A DNA stretch of 64,000 nt from Fomitopsis serialis (taxonomy: Eukaryota; Basidiomycota; Agaricomycetes; Polyporales; Fomitopsidaceae): contig NW_025954978.1 in assembly GCF_022376445.1 (NCBI RefSeq), forward strand, positions 124,001 to 188,000, given 5' to 3'. The notes under the pieces were generated by a model. It saw only the letters and a list, made by a program, of their open reading frames with translations, had not been told where the DNA came from and made no database searches. Positions within the stretch are counted from its first letter, which is position 1. Each line of letters opens with the position of its first letter. Of the stretch, positions 33,091-45,764 are shown piece after piece. The translations under genes and the position numbers were made by a program.

Positions 33091-36000
33091 TCATAAGTCA
33101 TCACCGCCGCCCGGGGTCTTGAACTTCTTGTTAGCATATCCTCCTGCCATCCTGCCCATACCCAAGCGCCTCTTGCCGCGGCGGGCTTGACGGTGGAAGA
33201 TCGATATTCATCCGAACCACTGGATGGAAGAGTGGCAGGTAAGGACTGGGGAGGTGAAGCCGACTGAGACGTTTCTGTCGGCACCGGTTTTGCGTGAAGG
33301 GGTGACTTGGTGAGAGACGGCTTCACGACAGTCGGGCGATGGTTTGCATGCTGGCTTGTTGTATCCGAAGCTCTCTTGGCTTTCTCCGGCACCACAGGAT
33401 GTCGCGGGGCGGTAGGCAGGTGGTTGTATGCCGTGTTCACGACTGTGTTGCGTATTGGCGAAAGCGGTGGTAATGGGAGCGCTTTAGGCGTGGACAGTCC
33501 TCCGGAGGAGAGGGGCTTGTCGGATAGTGCAGTTCTCGCCGACGAGAACTGCACAGGACCTGCAGAAATCTTGGCAACGTTCGAGATCATTTGGGTGTTG
33601 AAACTTACCTTGGAAAGGTGCTGGAATGTTCGATCCTGGTGGTGGGTGGGCCGCAGGACGATTCGGGAATCCGTGCGAGGCATTCCAAACCTGTGCACTT
33701 GTTTACTGTCACTAGAAACTGGTCAGCACATTCACCGTTTGTGTACGACATCTTCACATACTACTGAGCCATTCTACGGGCAACGTCTGATTCGTCCGGT
33801 ACATTCCTTCCGAGGAGCTGAGCGATTAGCACACGGTCGTCTGCAGACAAATTCGGTGGCTCTCTTGCGAAACAACTCTGCGGAAGGTCAGCTGCTAAGC
33901 CAGCGTGCGAGCTGGTACAAGAGAAGCACATACCTGGTTGGCCCAGAGAGCGGCGGAGACGAAATCCGACATATCCTTCTTCTTGGCCTCTCCCGCAAAC
34001 ATGCGTGAATTCGCATGCGTCAGATAGAGGAGAGCCTGTGCCCGTGTGCAGGCAACGTATAGTAGCCGTCTGGGGCGTGAGACGGTGAGAGATGTTCACA
34101 AGCGGATCTCTGAGAATAGACTTTTTCACCTCTCTTCGTCAATATCTTCAGCTCGATGAGATGGGAACGTCCCCCTCTCCACTACAGACACAAGACGGCA
34201 TATCAGCGCCTTTTCTCTCCCAAGGAGAGTTGACACGACCGGACGGACCTGCAGGAACAAACACGACAGGCCATTCGAGGCCTTTCGCAGCATGACAAGT
34301 GGTAAGAGTCACTTTCTACAATTCGGCCGACGTCAGTGGAACAGATTCAGCGCGGGACCAGCCAGAGCATCCATACCCCCTTGCCGTCGTCCTTGTTATC
34401 CGCCGTCATATCTGTTGAAAGCATGGATGCCTGCAAAAACAGTCGCAGTGGCGTATCCCTGTCAATATGTCGCAGTCAGACGTAGTCTCTAAAGCCGAAG
34501 ATACGGTGAACCAACTTCTCCGATCTACCTTCCCCAGCTCTTCCCTTGCCCTTATCCTTGGGAACCGCATCGGGACTGACCTCCACGAACCCCTCGTCGT
34601 CCAACTGATCCCGATCGAATTCCTCGAGCACGTCCCACTCGTCATCCCATGGTTGCTCCTCAGGTCAGCCGCTGCCTCACCATCCCCCAACTTCGTCTCA
34701 ACTTCACTCGCAAAGTTGATGAGTTCCTGTACGTTCTCCCATCGACTGTCCCAGTCCTTTTGCATCTTGCGTAGGTATGCCTCGTATTCGATACCTTCGA
34801 TTAGGTTGCGGATGAGATCAGATGGAAGTGTCCTCTGCAGTGTAAATTGAGACGTATCAGGGATCCACTTCGCCTAACCAGCTGCGTGAGTGGATGACAG
34901 ACCGCTTGTGCTAGTTTCTGCAACATCCTGACAGGAGGGACGAACGACGCGAGCTTGCGCTTGACACTTGGCTTGATGTCCGGGAGTGTACCATCATATA
35001 TGCGCATCACCACCTCCAAAGGCGACAGCTTGAGGGGCTGTGCGGTAGCCAGAATCTCGGCGATTGTCTGTATGCAGAGGTATAAGCCTTCGTGGTAGCT
35101 AGAAACTGGAGGAATCGGTCTCTTCAGCTCATGGAGGGTGCTGACCTTCTCGCCGATCCCTCGCGCAGGGACGTTGATGACTCTGGCAAAAGCGGGTACA
35201 AAGTGTGGGTTGTCGATGAGTTGCAGATATGCCAGCAAGTCTTTGACCTATGAACCGTAAGGTCAGCAATGGAATGAGTGGGAGTAAGCCTGGAGTGTCA
35301 ACTGTACGAACCTCGAGCCGTTCGAAGAACTTGTGTCCACCCAGGACCCTGTTAGGGATGCCTTCCTTCTGCAGTGCGCTCTCTATCAGCCGGGATAGAG
35401 CACTGAATCGCACTTTCGGCGTCCAAACCGGCCAGGATAGGGGCAATAAGCACAAAATAGTTCACTAGACTTGACTGTTACTCACAGAGCACTACGAAGT
35501 CGCCCCATTGTAGCATGCCTCCAGTCGCTGCGACTAAGCGTTTGATCTCCGTCGCAATGAATGCCGCCTCTTCGTACTCGTTCAAGTACAACTTCAGCAT
35601 CGGGGGAGTGCCTGCGGGATGTGCGGCGTGTAGTGTCTTTGCAACACGCTTCTTGTCTGAAGTGTCACGCGTTTTCACTGAGTCAACGCCCTGGACTTTA
35701 TGACACACGGGCTGTACATACCTTGACTCACGATCGCCATACTGGCACTAAGAATGGACGCTGTTGAGCGATAGTTCTGCTCGAGGAGAATTTGTTGCGT
35801 CTTCGGGAAGTCTGCCGATCATGCACCGTGGTAAGCAACAAATGGCTGCCATTGTTATGATCATCGAGGCGATTGTGCGTACCTCGCTGCATCTTCATAA
35901 AGTTCTTCACTTCCGCAGAGCGCCAGCCGTAAACTGCAACGAACAGTGACGAGGGTAGCAGGGACATATCAATATCACGATAGGTCGAGGACACAAGTGT

Positions 36001-37025
36001 CAAAGGGAGGACGCACTTGACTGGTCAGGGTCACCCACAATCGTCACGCATCCACTCGCCGCAGCGATCCGTCTCATGAGCTTGTATTGTATGGTGTTTG
36101 TGTCCTGACTTTTGCCGGCGTCAGCACCCGTACCAGACCAAACCACATTGTGTCACTCACAACTCATCCACTAATACATGTTGACACCAGTCGCCGACAG
36201 CGGGATGCCGCGCGAAGAGCCGCACACCGAAAAGGAGTAGATCATCGAAGTCAAGGCTATTGCTTTGCCTGAGTGTATGCTCATACTTTGTGTAGACGTC
36301 TGCGACAACCGCCATGATATTGGCATCTTGCAATGTCTGGTTTTCCCCTTCGTCGGGGTCGCCATCACTGTCGTCGTCCGGTGGTACTCGTGTGCGCCTT
36401 CGACTGCCCTTGGCTTTGTTGCGGAGGTATATGGACTTGACATCGTCTGCTGTTTGACCACGCGCCTTGGCTTTCGCGATCATCGATCCTAGCGTCCCTT
36501 CGGTCAAAAGATGTTCTTATCCTTGAGGTGCTGGAGTGCTCTTCCAGCAGGTTCTTGATGAGTTTCTTACTGGAGGAAAGGTCAGCAAGTCTGACAAGGT
36601 AGGTCGGGGCACCTACCTCTCATCCGCATCGCATATCGTAAAATTGGTTTCCAGGCCGACCATTCGTCCGTGCCTACGGAGGAACGATGCACAGAGTGCG
36701 TGAAAGGTGCCCATCCGAATACGGGATGTGTCATGCACACCAACAAGCACGTCTAGCCGCGCCCGCATCTCGTTCGCGGCCTTATTCGTAAATGTAACCG
36801 CGCATATAGCTTGTGGCGCGACGTGGTGGTGGAAGATAAGATGGGCAATCCGGGCGGTGAGGACCCTGGTCTTCCCGCTCCCGGGACCGGCGAGGATTTG
36901 TAGTGGGACGTCCGGAGGGTGTTGAACGGCTATTCAAAGGTCATTCAAAGCCTCTCGTAGGGGCTACTTGTATGCAGACCTTGGACTTGTGCGGGGTTGA
37001 GGTCTCGGAAGTACGCCTGCGACAT
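33091..37025 (-). CDS. SRS2: Srs2-type UvrD/PcrA DNA helicase (several frame slips)
   Basis: Superfamily 1A helicase motifs appear in order on the minus strand: LNPAQVQAVQHPPDVPLQ, Walker A LAGPGSGKTRVLTARIAHLI, VTFTNKAANEMRARL, GTFHALCASFLRRH, Walker B HVLVDEFQDTNTIQYKLM, VGDPDQSIYGWRSAEVKNF, LLEQNYRSTASIL, VKDLLAYLQLIDNP with VINVPARGIGEKV, TCHAAKGLEWPVVFVPA and DEERRLLYVACTRAQALL. The C-terminus reads KRRLGMGRMAGGYANKKFKT, as in fungal Srs2. Srs2 strips Rad51 from single-stranded DNA and limits recombination. About a dozen introns. Frame breaks occur near 36500-36540 (three frames within 30 nt), at 34663-34664, near 34545 and at 33183-33185; the second and last are each fixed by one extra base in a C run. 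Confidence 0.88.
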
Positions 37026-37957
37026 TGTGCTCAGGCGTTGAGAGAAGATTCTTGCCACTGCGAACTGGGTTCTCCAATGCCAAGGTATCGTTGCTATTCG
37101 CGTCAACATCAGTTCACATAAAGCAATCCATCAACACATGGGTTGTAAGGGGATAGGTCGGCCACCGGCATCATGCCTTTCAGCCCCTGCCTCGCTGCAG
37201 GATCGTGGGTGCAAGACACGCTCCGCAGCATCCATGTAGTGTAGTACAAGTCAAATTATATGCATATGCGTGATGAGAGCATAACCAGAGTTAGTGCTTG
37301 ATGTCTGTCATCTGTGGCACCAACGACGATGCTCTTTTCCCAGGCCTCCGCCATCGAATGGCAGAAAGTGAGATGGGCTCCCAGAATCGGGATAGATAGT
37401 TGTGAATAGTCAAGAGGTACTTAGGAAAATACCGGGACTTACATAGCTTTGCAGGTGCAGCGTGCACTGGCCAATGTGGTGAAGATGGATGTTGGAAACA
37501 GGCGCGTGTGCAGTGGCCACGACCGAACGCGACCCGCGCGAAACACGTGATCGTGTTACTGGCTCAACCGAATCTTTTGACGCCCATAGGGTCGACGCCT
37601 TCCTTCGCTTTCCTTTCTTCCTCCGCCATAAATTCGTAAAGCGAACCCGTGCATCGCCTCGGTCTCGGACACCATTATGATACTCTGGGCGGCATACTCA
37701 TGTTCATTCATCTGCATATATATCTTCATCTCCGAGTCGTACCACATTATTTGCTGTTGAACAGCAGCATCAAAAGCATGCACGATGCAAGCCGTGCGAC
37801 AGACAGCAAGGAAGAGCATGCGGACAAACAATGCAGAACCTGTTATACAGTAGTGGGTACATGCCAGTCAACGCCGAATCGTCACTCATAATAGAACACA
37901 GTGTCATTACATGGCGCCAACAGACAGCGCCGCATCGTAGCAGATCGTTGGCAGCGC
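37026..37957. other. Intergenic, no gene seen
   Basis: Promoter side of the helicase and 3' flank of the transporter. Short frames are unremarkable. Confidence 0.5.
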
Positions 37958-40470
37958 CTACACCTTGGCGTTCATATGGATTTCCTGCTTCTCCGAGCTG
38001 TCCGCGTCCGAGCTCGTGTAGGCGTATTGGTCGAGGCCGAGACGCTTCTCGATCGCGAGCTGTCGCTCTGTATCCGCGGCGGCGAGACCTTCTGAGCCGA
38101 AGACATCGTCCATCTCTTCGAGTGTGAGACCCTTTGTCTCTGGCACCTGCAAGGCACAGAGCGACCGGCATCAGTAATGAGTGTATGGGCAACGGCGAAG
38201 CTCGTACGAACCATAAACGCAATGAATAGGGCACCGAGGAACGAGAACGACTAAGGTTATAGAACATCGTCAGCGACGCCCGACTTCAGATTACCTACGG
38301 GACGAAGATAGCTTACCCCGAAGAACACGAACGTGCCAAAGGTGATGTTCTGCATCATCGTCGGTGTGACTTGGCCCACGATGAAGTTGTTCATCTAGCA
38401 GGGGAAAAGGAAGCACACGGTCAGCGCCTGTACCAACCCCGGCAAGAGCGCGGGAGAGCACGAGCGTGGCAGACGTACCCAGTTCGAGGACGAGGCTATC
38501 GACATACCCTTGCCACGCACTGAGAGTGGCCAGATCTCAGCGACGACGATCCATGAACAAGGGCCTGAGAGACAAGATGTATCAGCAAGTCGCAGCTCAT
38601 CTTGCAATGGTGTTACTCACCCCAGCTGTAGCCGAACCCAGCAGCGAACACCCAAATCATGGCGCTCGCGGCCCAACCAGCTGCCTTGTGCCTGTGAGTA
38701 GTTTATCGTCAATAGCGTGTTTTGGTTACTAGGCGAGAAGACATACTCAGCCCATGAATGTTGGTAGAGACCTGTGAGGACCGCAACAATGAGATGACAG
38801 CTTTGTAGTACGGGCCGCTTTGGTAAGTGATGTTGACAATGTACCGTGCGAATGACAACTCACGCAGCCATGAGAAGCGCGCCAGATATCAGGACTGGCT
38901 TTCGGCCGATCTTGTCAACCCAGAGCACCGCAGGGATAGTCGCAAGCCACATCCTATCCATAGGTAGGTCAGTTTCTCCAGCGTATAATTCACATAAGCA
39001 GAACACTCACACAATACCCACGACTCCTGTTGCAAGGAGTGACACCGTGTTACCCGTCTGGCCAAGGTTGTGGAAGATAGTCGGTGCGTAGTAGAGGATC
39101 GCGTTGACACCCGTCCATTGTTGGAAGAACATGGTCAGGCTGCCGATCATCACACGTCGCAGGAGGGCGGGCGTCCGGAACAGACTCCAGTAGCTGTGCA
39201 GGCCAAGCTTGAAGTTCGACTTGAAGGACCCATCCTGGTACTGAGGGAACTGAATCTCAGATATCTCCTTTTCAAAGATGCACTGAGCCTTGATCTCGCT
39301 AAGAGAACGCGTCTGTAAGCGCGGGTGGTCTTTTATTATAGGGAAGAACGCACAGGAATTCAATCTGGACGACCTCTGAGTTTGGCGGAAGACTCCTCGC
39401 ACGGCTGAGGACCATGAGCGCCTCCTCCTCGCGGCCGTTGTTCATGAGCCAACGCGGCGAGAAGGGCATGAAGAGGATACCGACACCGAGGACGAGCGCG
39501 GGTATCAGCTGGAGCGCGAGAGGGACGCGCCATGCAGCCTCAGATTGCGTCACGCCTGTCCCACCGATGTAGTTGGTGCCGTAGTCGATCCAAAAGGAGA
39601 CCATGATCCCGAAGGTGATCGCGAGTTGCTGGAGCGCGACCAAACTACCACGAACTTCTGGTGGTGCGAGCTCGGCACTGTTTGGCAGGTGAGTAGGCTG
39701 GGTTCAAGATGACGGTAGTAACTTACTTGTAAAGCGGAACAGCCATACTCAGCGAACCAACACCCAGACCGGTAATCAACCGGCCTGCAAATATGGATGA
39801 GGGGTGGAACGCAGTGACCTGAACGATAACGCCAATGCAGAAGACCACAACAGCTACAGAGCGGAGGTAAGCTATCGTTCTAATTTCTAAGACGGCGGAG
39901 AACTGACCGAGAACGATGGAGTATTTCCGCGAGAGCCTGTCAGCGAGGTAGCCGGTGCAGAGCACACCGAACCAGGCGCCAAGCTCAAGCACCGAAACGA
40001 GCCAACCCTTGGTGTCGGTATTCGTGACGGCAGTTCCCATACGTTGGTCGAAGTTATACATGCTGTCACGAGGCCGTCAGTACTAATAGGCACGAGCAGG
40101 GGCAGACTACCACATACGTGAGTACACTTGAGAAGACACCCTGGTTGTATCCTATTCAGGTAGCATGGTTCACTCTCTCGGCGGCGTTCTACATGTCAGG
40201 CGAACTTACCATAAAGCCTAGGTATGCAACGCGTTAGTACGTGTCTAGTGATGAAATATGCGTCAAGTATACTGACATACCACCCAGAGACGCGAAGACT
40301 GCAATTGCGAAGACCTTGCGGTTATGTACCAGCCCCGCCTACGAGAATGCGTCTCGTCGCTCAGAGGCTAGTAATCATGTCTAGGAATATGAATATGCAC
40401 TCACAAAACCTGACTGCCCAGCCAGCGTTCTGCGACGACTACTTGATGCTACGACAGCGCCACCAGCCAT
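37958..40470 (-). CDS. MFS sugar transporter (SP family)
   Basis: Roughly 12 membrane segments. Signature motifs are GRLITGLGVGSLSMAVPLYNAE, ADRLSRKY, FMPFSPRWLMNNGREEEALM, FFQQWTGVNAILYYAPTIF, VDKIGRKPVL and PETKGLTLEEMDDVFG, all typical of the sugar porter family (TC 2.A.1.1). The N-terminus starts MAGGAVVASSSRR and enters VFAIAVFASLGG, then YNQGVFSSVLTMYNF. Substrate (hexose, pentose or other polyol) cannot be decided. More than ten short introns. A micro-exon at 40210-40217 (8 nt as written) should read GGFMGYNQG; it is one G short at the splice junction, another probable sequence error. The C-terminal tail is acidic and Ser-rich. CreA/Mig1-like motifs lie upstream. Confidence 0.9.
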
Positions 40471-42392
40471 GATGAATTAGCTTGGACAGCCTGAGCAGAG
40501 ACTTTCGTTGAGGGCTTAGGGAGGTCAGACGGACTCGTCGAAACACCCACGATGGTTCCGCCTTCTTATGTATTTTCTCCGGGCGCATGAGGTGACGTGC
40601 AGGCCAGTCCGTACTCGGGACGGTGCCAAGGTCACACGGAGAACCTCCAGGGCAGGCCATCATACTAAACTGATCAGGCGCGATCAACAATGATCAACCC
40701 CTCCTCCAGGTCGACCGGGGAAGCGGGGCGTCCCAGGCGTCTCATGGTTTCTCCGGGTATCTGGCCAATGAGGCTCGTTCGGTCCCTCCCACGTCCCCGC
40801 ATTCCGTGCCCCGACGGCCCGGGGTCGAACCTTGGAGGCTTCCTTGCAGTTCCGGGTCGCCACTGCGCAAAAGCCGGACTCGCCCACCCGATCACTCTGC
40901 AATGCTTCAACAGGTTCTCCTTGGCGTATTATATTGAGTATGCTATGTGTTCGCTTCACTTCGTCGATCACTTCATTTCCCCCCACTCGTTCCCAACCTC
41001 ACTTATGTATGTTGAGCTCACTCCGGTGACACGCAGGGGAGGCGGTGAAGCGTTGCGCGATAATCCAGCGCGTATATGCTTCAGCATGCGTTGCAGCGGA
41101 CGTATTTCGGATCTTCGGCACCCGGTGCACACTCGTAGGCAGAAAGATCCAGGGAAGGCGGCAGTCCAAGGGCCCTATGCATTCGTCTCAGCGCCGGAGG
41201 CAGCAAGCGAACAGGTTCGCTCCTTCGAAGCTTCCTTCCTGTGTATGATGTTGAGCAGTACGTCACCGTTGCTCAGCAGGGTAGCAAGGTGCAACAGACG
41301 GCATTTACCGTACAGCTTGCGTACAACCCCCAGTCATGCACCGATGCGACAAACTTACCAGGAACAGGGGATAACATCAAGGCTGACACATTCTGGCTAT
41401 CGGCATCCCCGCTAGGACGTCGCAAAGCATGGGGCACCACCGACATATAACCGCTTTACTCGGGGCGCGACGGCCTTTAGGATGCCATAGTAGGCAGGGG
41501 GACGCCCTGGCCTTGTCCTGGCCTCAGCAACCAGCTCGAGTTTTCATTTTGCGGCTACCCGCCCCCTCCGTTCCTGGGAAGCGGGACCGGGTTTGCCCTC
41601 CGTCTTTCGATATCGGCGTGCCCCAGACAACCTGACGCGAATTCACGTACAGCGCGAACTTTGCAATCGCTCGACGGAGGCTATCGAACCTACATAGCGC
41701 TGTGTGTACCAGCTGACGGGTATCGTACGACATGCTGCAGCGCGCTATGGATGTCGAAGCCACTTCCAAACCCTTCGTATCTGGCGGCGGCTCTGTGGGA
41801 GCCATATGCGCAGCTGAGGTGGGCTTGTGAAGATTTATGAAGATCGCCCCTTAGGAGCACTGCTAGCGCACGGGGCATACGGAACAATTTGTTGTAACAT
41901 GGTGCTCCCGTAATTCTCAAACACGAGTCCTCCAGTCGGCGATAAATGACTGGTGCATATGCCGTCTCGCTGCCCGTACTCAGCTCCAGTCCCGGGAAGG
42001 TCCTGTCCGCGAGACACCACGCGCGGGTTCCGATGTCAAGCTCAGGTTCGACTTATCGCGACGGCCAGCACTCTATGGTGGTCGAGTGGTGCACGGGCCG
42101 CCTTCGGAACCTGGTCATCGCACCGGACGAAGCATCGTACGGTGAGCATCACCTTTGCGTCGACGAGTGCGTCACCCGTATTCTATGTACCGGTGTGAAC
42201 GACCCCCAGATCTCACCGCCCTCAACATCACTACCAGACATCCCCGCCCTTCGGCACCACTACCACCAGCGCAACGAAAAAAGCCAGAACGTCACCGTCG
42301 TCAACACCGTCCGACGGCGACCCGGACGCCGCTCAGCCACCGTCCGTTCGCCGGCAACGTGCTCGAGCTCGGAGGCTCTACCCCACAGAATG
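40471..42392. other. Intergenic, no confident gene
   Basis: A 241-codon plus-strand frame at 40690-41415 and a 206-codon frame at 41946-42566 are open, but neither reads like a protein: composition is Arg/Ser/His/Pro-rich and no motif or splice structure is seen. With frame slips common in this assembly a real gene could be hidden here. Confidence 0.35.
40715..40824. promoter_or_regulatory. Cluster of four CreA/Mig1-type motifs upstream of the transporter
   Basis: CCGGGG at 40715-40720, GCGGGG at 40723-40728, CCCCGC at 40795-40800 and CCGGGG at 40819-40824 all fit the SYGGRG consensus of the carbon-catabolite repressor CreA/Mig1. They sit 245-354 bases before the transporter start codon. Clustering in a GC-rich stretch is suggestive of glucose repression, but could be compositional. 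Confidence 0.35.
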
Positions 42393-42698
42393 TTAGGCTT
42401 TGCGCGCGTCCTCGACGCGCTTCCTCTCCCACCCCGCATCCCCCACACTTTCCCACTTCGCGGTGACGAGGGTGCGGAACCGTCCAGGATCCGCGCTGCC
42501 CACATCCGCGTATCTGCGGCGGTTCCCGCCCTGAGGGGGATATACTTGGGCGGACGGTATCGATGAGGTATAAATACCTCGGTCACGATCTGGGCGTGCG
42601 GGAGGGGCAGGTGGCCGTGGTAGAGAAGCGTCCGGGGACAATGTGAGTCGGTGTCCTGCGGCCCTCTTACTGAGTGCGTCCGACCCCGCTTTGTTCAA
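42393..42698 (-). CDS. Unrecognised short ORF
   Basis: A 101-codon frame immediately downstream of the metacaspase. Its C-terminal half (VTAKWESVGDAGWERKRVED) looks more protein-like than the Pro/Arg-rich start. It could be the last exon of an unrecognised gene or chance. No family known. Confidence 0.2.
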   Translation of the reverse strand: MNKAGSDALSKRAAGHRLTLSPDASLPRPPAPPARPDRDRGIYTSSIPSAQVYPPQGGNRRRYADVGSADPGRFRTLVTAKWESVGDAGWERKRVEDARKA

Positions 42699-42857
42699 GT
42701 TGCGCTGACGAGTTGCAGTTACATCGAGACGAGACTATGTTCCGTTTGCTCTGAGGCACTACAAGAAAGAGGCACAAGATGATACAGCCTATAGTCCGTA
42801 CACAGGCATCGTACAGCAAGATTCGCCCCATTGAACCACACGCGTCCTGCGAACGCT

Positions 42858-45362
42858 TCAACAGATGAACAACAAACTCGTGTCCTGCATCGGTGCAGAT
42901 CATTAACACATGCTCCATCCGAGCGCTCGAAGGAGTACGTACGATCGGGTGGGAGGAGGACAGCTGCGGCTTCTGGCTGTACTTCTGGAAGAGGATCCCC
43001 CTGCACCGGAACGTGCATCTCAGCAGGGGTGCTCCAGACAGACGGTGCAGTGAGAAAAGAAGTGAGGCGAGTACGTACCGGACGTTCAGGAGCAGCTGTT
43101 GGTAACTTTGCTGCTTGTTTTGCCCTGTGAGGGATCGTCAGCGGGAGACGGGCAGACGGAGCTGCTCAGGTACGCACGGAGGACGGTCATGAAAGCCTAG
43201 GCATCGCGCGAGGGAACGTCAGTGTTAAGCACAGTAGAAACGCGGAGCGGCGAAAGAGTGCGACTCACGTAACTCATGGCTCCCGTCGCCTGCCCGGCTT
43301 CGACCGTATCCGCGCTGGTCTGCTGGTCCTTGCAGCCACCCCAGCAGATCTGCACAAGACGGGGTGTCGATCAACGGAGGGGCTCACACGGTTGTATAGA
43401 GCGCTGCGCAGATCGTGGCACGCGGATACTCACCACATCAGCGGGGCTCGTCTTCGTTTGCTGTGTCCGCTCGCGCGCGCCTGAGTTTCTGCCCGACACA
43501 CCTTTGATGAGTCCCGTTACGGTGCTCATCATGCCTCCCTACGGAGGTTATGAGTGGTCACGATCCAAGGCACGCTGCTGCCTCCATGAACGGAGTAGAT
43601 GGGAATGAAGACGCACGATGTCGCCCCGGGCATAGGAACTGACTGCGCCGAGGAGGCCTTGCGCGGCTTCTGCTGCCAGGTTGGGCTCCTTGATCTTCCC
43701 TTCGTGGGAGTACATGTATGGCAGGTCTGCGACGAGCATCAGGGATTGCAATGGGCGTCGCGCGGCCGGTACGGTGGGCTGTGCGACTTACCCATGATAG
43801 AGCCGGAGTGGCACGACTATATGTCAGGACGGTCAATACAGCTCCTCATGCATAGACTAGCATCAAGCATACGTCAAATATAGCCGTGAGACGACATCCC
43901 TGCGGAAGGGCTTCACGAGCAGGTCATGCAGTCCTGCAATCATACCAAGTAAGTAAAACACTCTAGAATGCTGAGCTTTGTGGAAAGACGCACGTCGTCC
44001 ACGATTTGGCCGGTCTCTTGGAAGTCTACAGGGTAAATCACCTCGTCGTACCCGCTTTCTTCGTCACCATCCAAGTCTTTGTGAGACCGCCGTGCCCAGA
44101 GTCTGGAAAAGTACGTGGCAGACGTTGGTCAGCGCGCGAGAATACTATCGTGGACTGATCTGCGTACAATGCAAGAAGAGCGAGTCGTTTGGCTGTGCAT
44201 CGCGCACGAGCCATTGGAAGGCATGTATCTGTGATGGGGACGGCGCGGATGTGCATGTCAGCATCAGAGCTATTCAAATACGTGGCGAGCGGGGAGCGGG
44301 CTGCGTACCATGTTCATCCGCGTAGGGATGGCTCTCGGGTCCGGTTGGTCATCAGTCAACATCACGATGTCGTCCTCTTGGTATCCATACTCATCTGTAA
44401 AAGACATGAGTCACAGTCAACCGCTCGATCGCGACGCTTACGAATAAGGAAACGCCGCATGTTGTTTGCGTCGTTGATGCATCCCTTGAGTTCCTGAGAG
44501 GACCCCATGTAGTTTATCCCAATCTGGACGCATTCACTTAGCGCCACGACACAGATAACCTGATCAGAAAGACGTACACAGAGAGCCTTCTTCTTTCCAT
44601 TACATTGGGAGTACTGGAAGTAAGGCTGAATCTGCTGCTGCCCGCCCTGCCCGTTCATCATCGGCCCATAGTGCTGTTGGCCTGTAGGAGGGCGGTGCGG
44701 GGCCCCGGCTGTGTACGATCACACGAAGTTAGGGATGACTTGAGATGCAGATGTCCAAACTTACGCGGAGGAGCGTAACCACCGGAATATGGATCTGACA
44801 TGCCATAACCAGACGGAGGACCGGGGGGAGGCGCGTATTGGCGTCCTGCGCCAGGAGATGGCGCGCCGTAACCAGAAGGTGGTGGACCTGGAGGTGGCGC
44901 GTATCCGCCAGGTGATGGTCTCGGAGGAATAGACGGTGGCGGGCCAGGAGGAGGAGCATATCCGCCACCTTGGTGATGGTGGTGGTGGTGGCTGGGCGGA
45001 GGGCCGGGAGGCGGCCCCCACGGGTCACCTCTGAAGCGAAGACATGAAGGTGAATGGAACTAGAGTGAGATTGTGCTTACTGGCCAGGTGGCGGCCCCGG
45101 CGGGGCGCGTAGCCCGACCCATACGACGGTGCGTAGCTCGGCTCGTAGCCTCGCGACGCATTCGGCACGCCTCTGGTCTGGAGTCAATTATCGGCAGCAT
45201 GGCAGTTATCGCTGAGTACTCACGGCGACGGAAAGCCCATTCTAGCACGGCTCGTAGTCAGTAGGCTGTACACGTTCATAACTGGACTCAATTGACGTAC
45301 GGGCTGCCTTCATTTGGTGGCGGAGGGTATCCGCGCTGGTTTCCCGGGTAGTCGTTCCACAT
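42858..45362 (-). CDS. Type I metacaspase with proline-rich prodomain
   Basis: The start [20 protein letters not shown] opens a prodomain of [13 protein letters not shown] repeats with a six-His run (about 44975). The caspase-like p20 begins [25 protein letters not shown], then [17 protein letters not shown]. The catalytic His is in HYSGHGG and the catalytic Cys in [17 protein letters not shown]. The p10 part includes [33 protein letters not shown] and the end [20 protein letters not shown]. Metacaspases are Ca2+-dependent Arg/Lys-specific cysteine proteases in stress response, proteostasis and cell death. Many short introns. Three exons need one extra base (45102-45105, 44076-44080, 43908-43910), all in short homopolymers, so the gene is probably intact in the organism. 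Confidence 0.9.
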
Positions 45363-45764
45363 CTGAGTGCTCTTACCTCGAAGTTCTTGTACACGAAGAG
45401 CCGAAAGATGCTAGAGAAGCTGGAAGAGAATGGTATAGCTAGAGGACCGTGCACTGCAGAGTGTCTCAGTCCTGGTGGCTGCAGCCACTCGGCATCGATA
45501 CGCAGCCACGGTCACGTTATGCAGAACAGCGCGTCAGAGCCAAACGGCCAGACGCGCCCTCCGCCGCCCAAAACACAGTGGGTTACCAAGTTCTCCATAG
45601 TCTGAATCAACGACAAGACAAGACAACTATTTTTCTTGTCTGAGACGTCGCGTTAAGAGCAGCATCTTCCACAATATTAATCACATCGGGTTTGCATCGG
45701 GTAGTAAGTAGCACGTTCAACTCGCTGTACAATACAATGTCACTGCCGTCCCACTAGTACTGTT
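45363..45764. other. Intergenic, no gene seen
   Basis: Metacaspase promoter and the 3' flank of the next minus-strand gene. Confidence 0.5.

Noticed and set aside
40811..40835. A tRNA T-arm-like string (GGGGTCGAACC)
   Set aside because: The stem does not pair and no acceptor, D or anticodon arms are found around it.
40690..41415. A 241-codon open frame on the plus strand
   Set aside because: Arg/Ser/Pro-rich sequence without motifs, splice structure or family resemblance; expected by chance in GC-rich DNA.
41946..42566. A 206-codon plus-strand frame between transporter and metacaspase
   Set aside because: Protein-like for some tens of codons, but no frame is clearly favoured and no motif is present.
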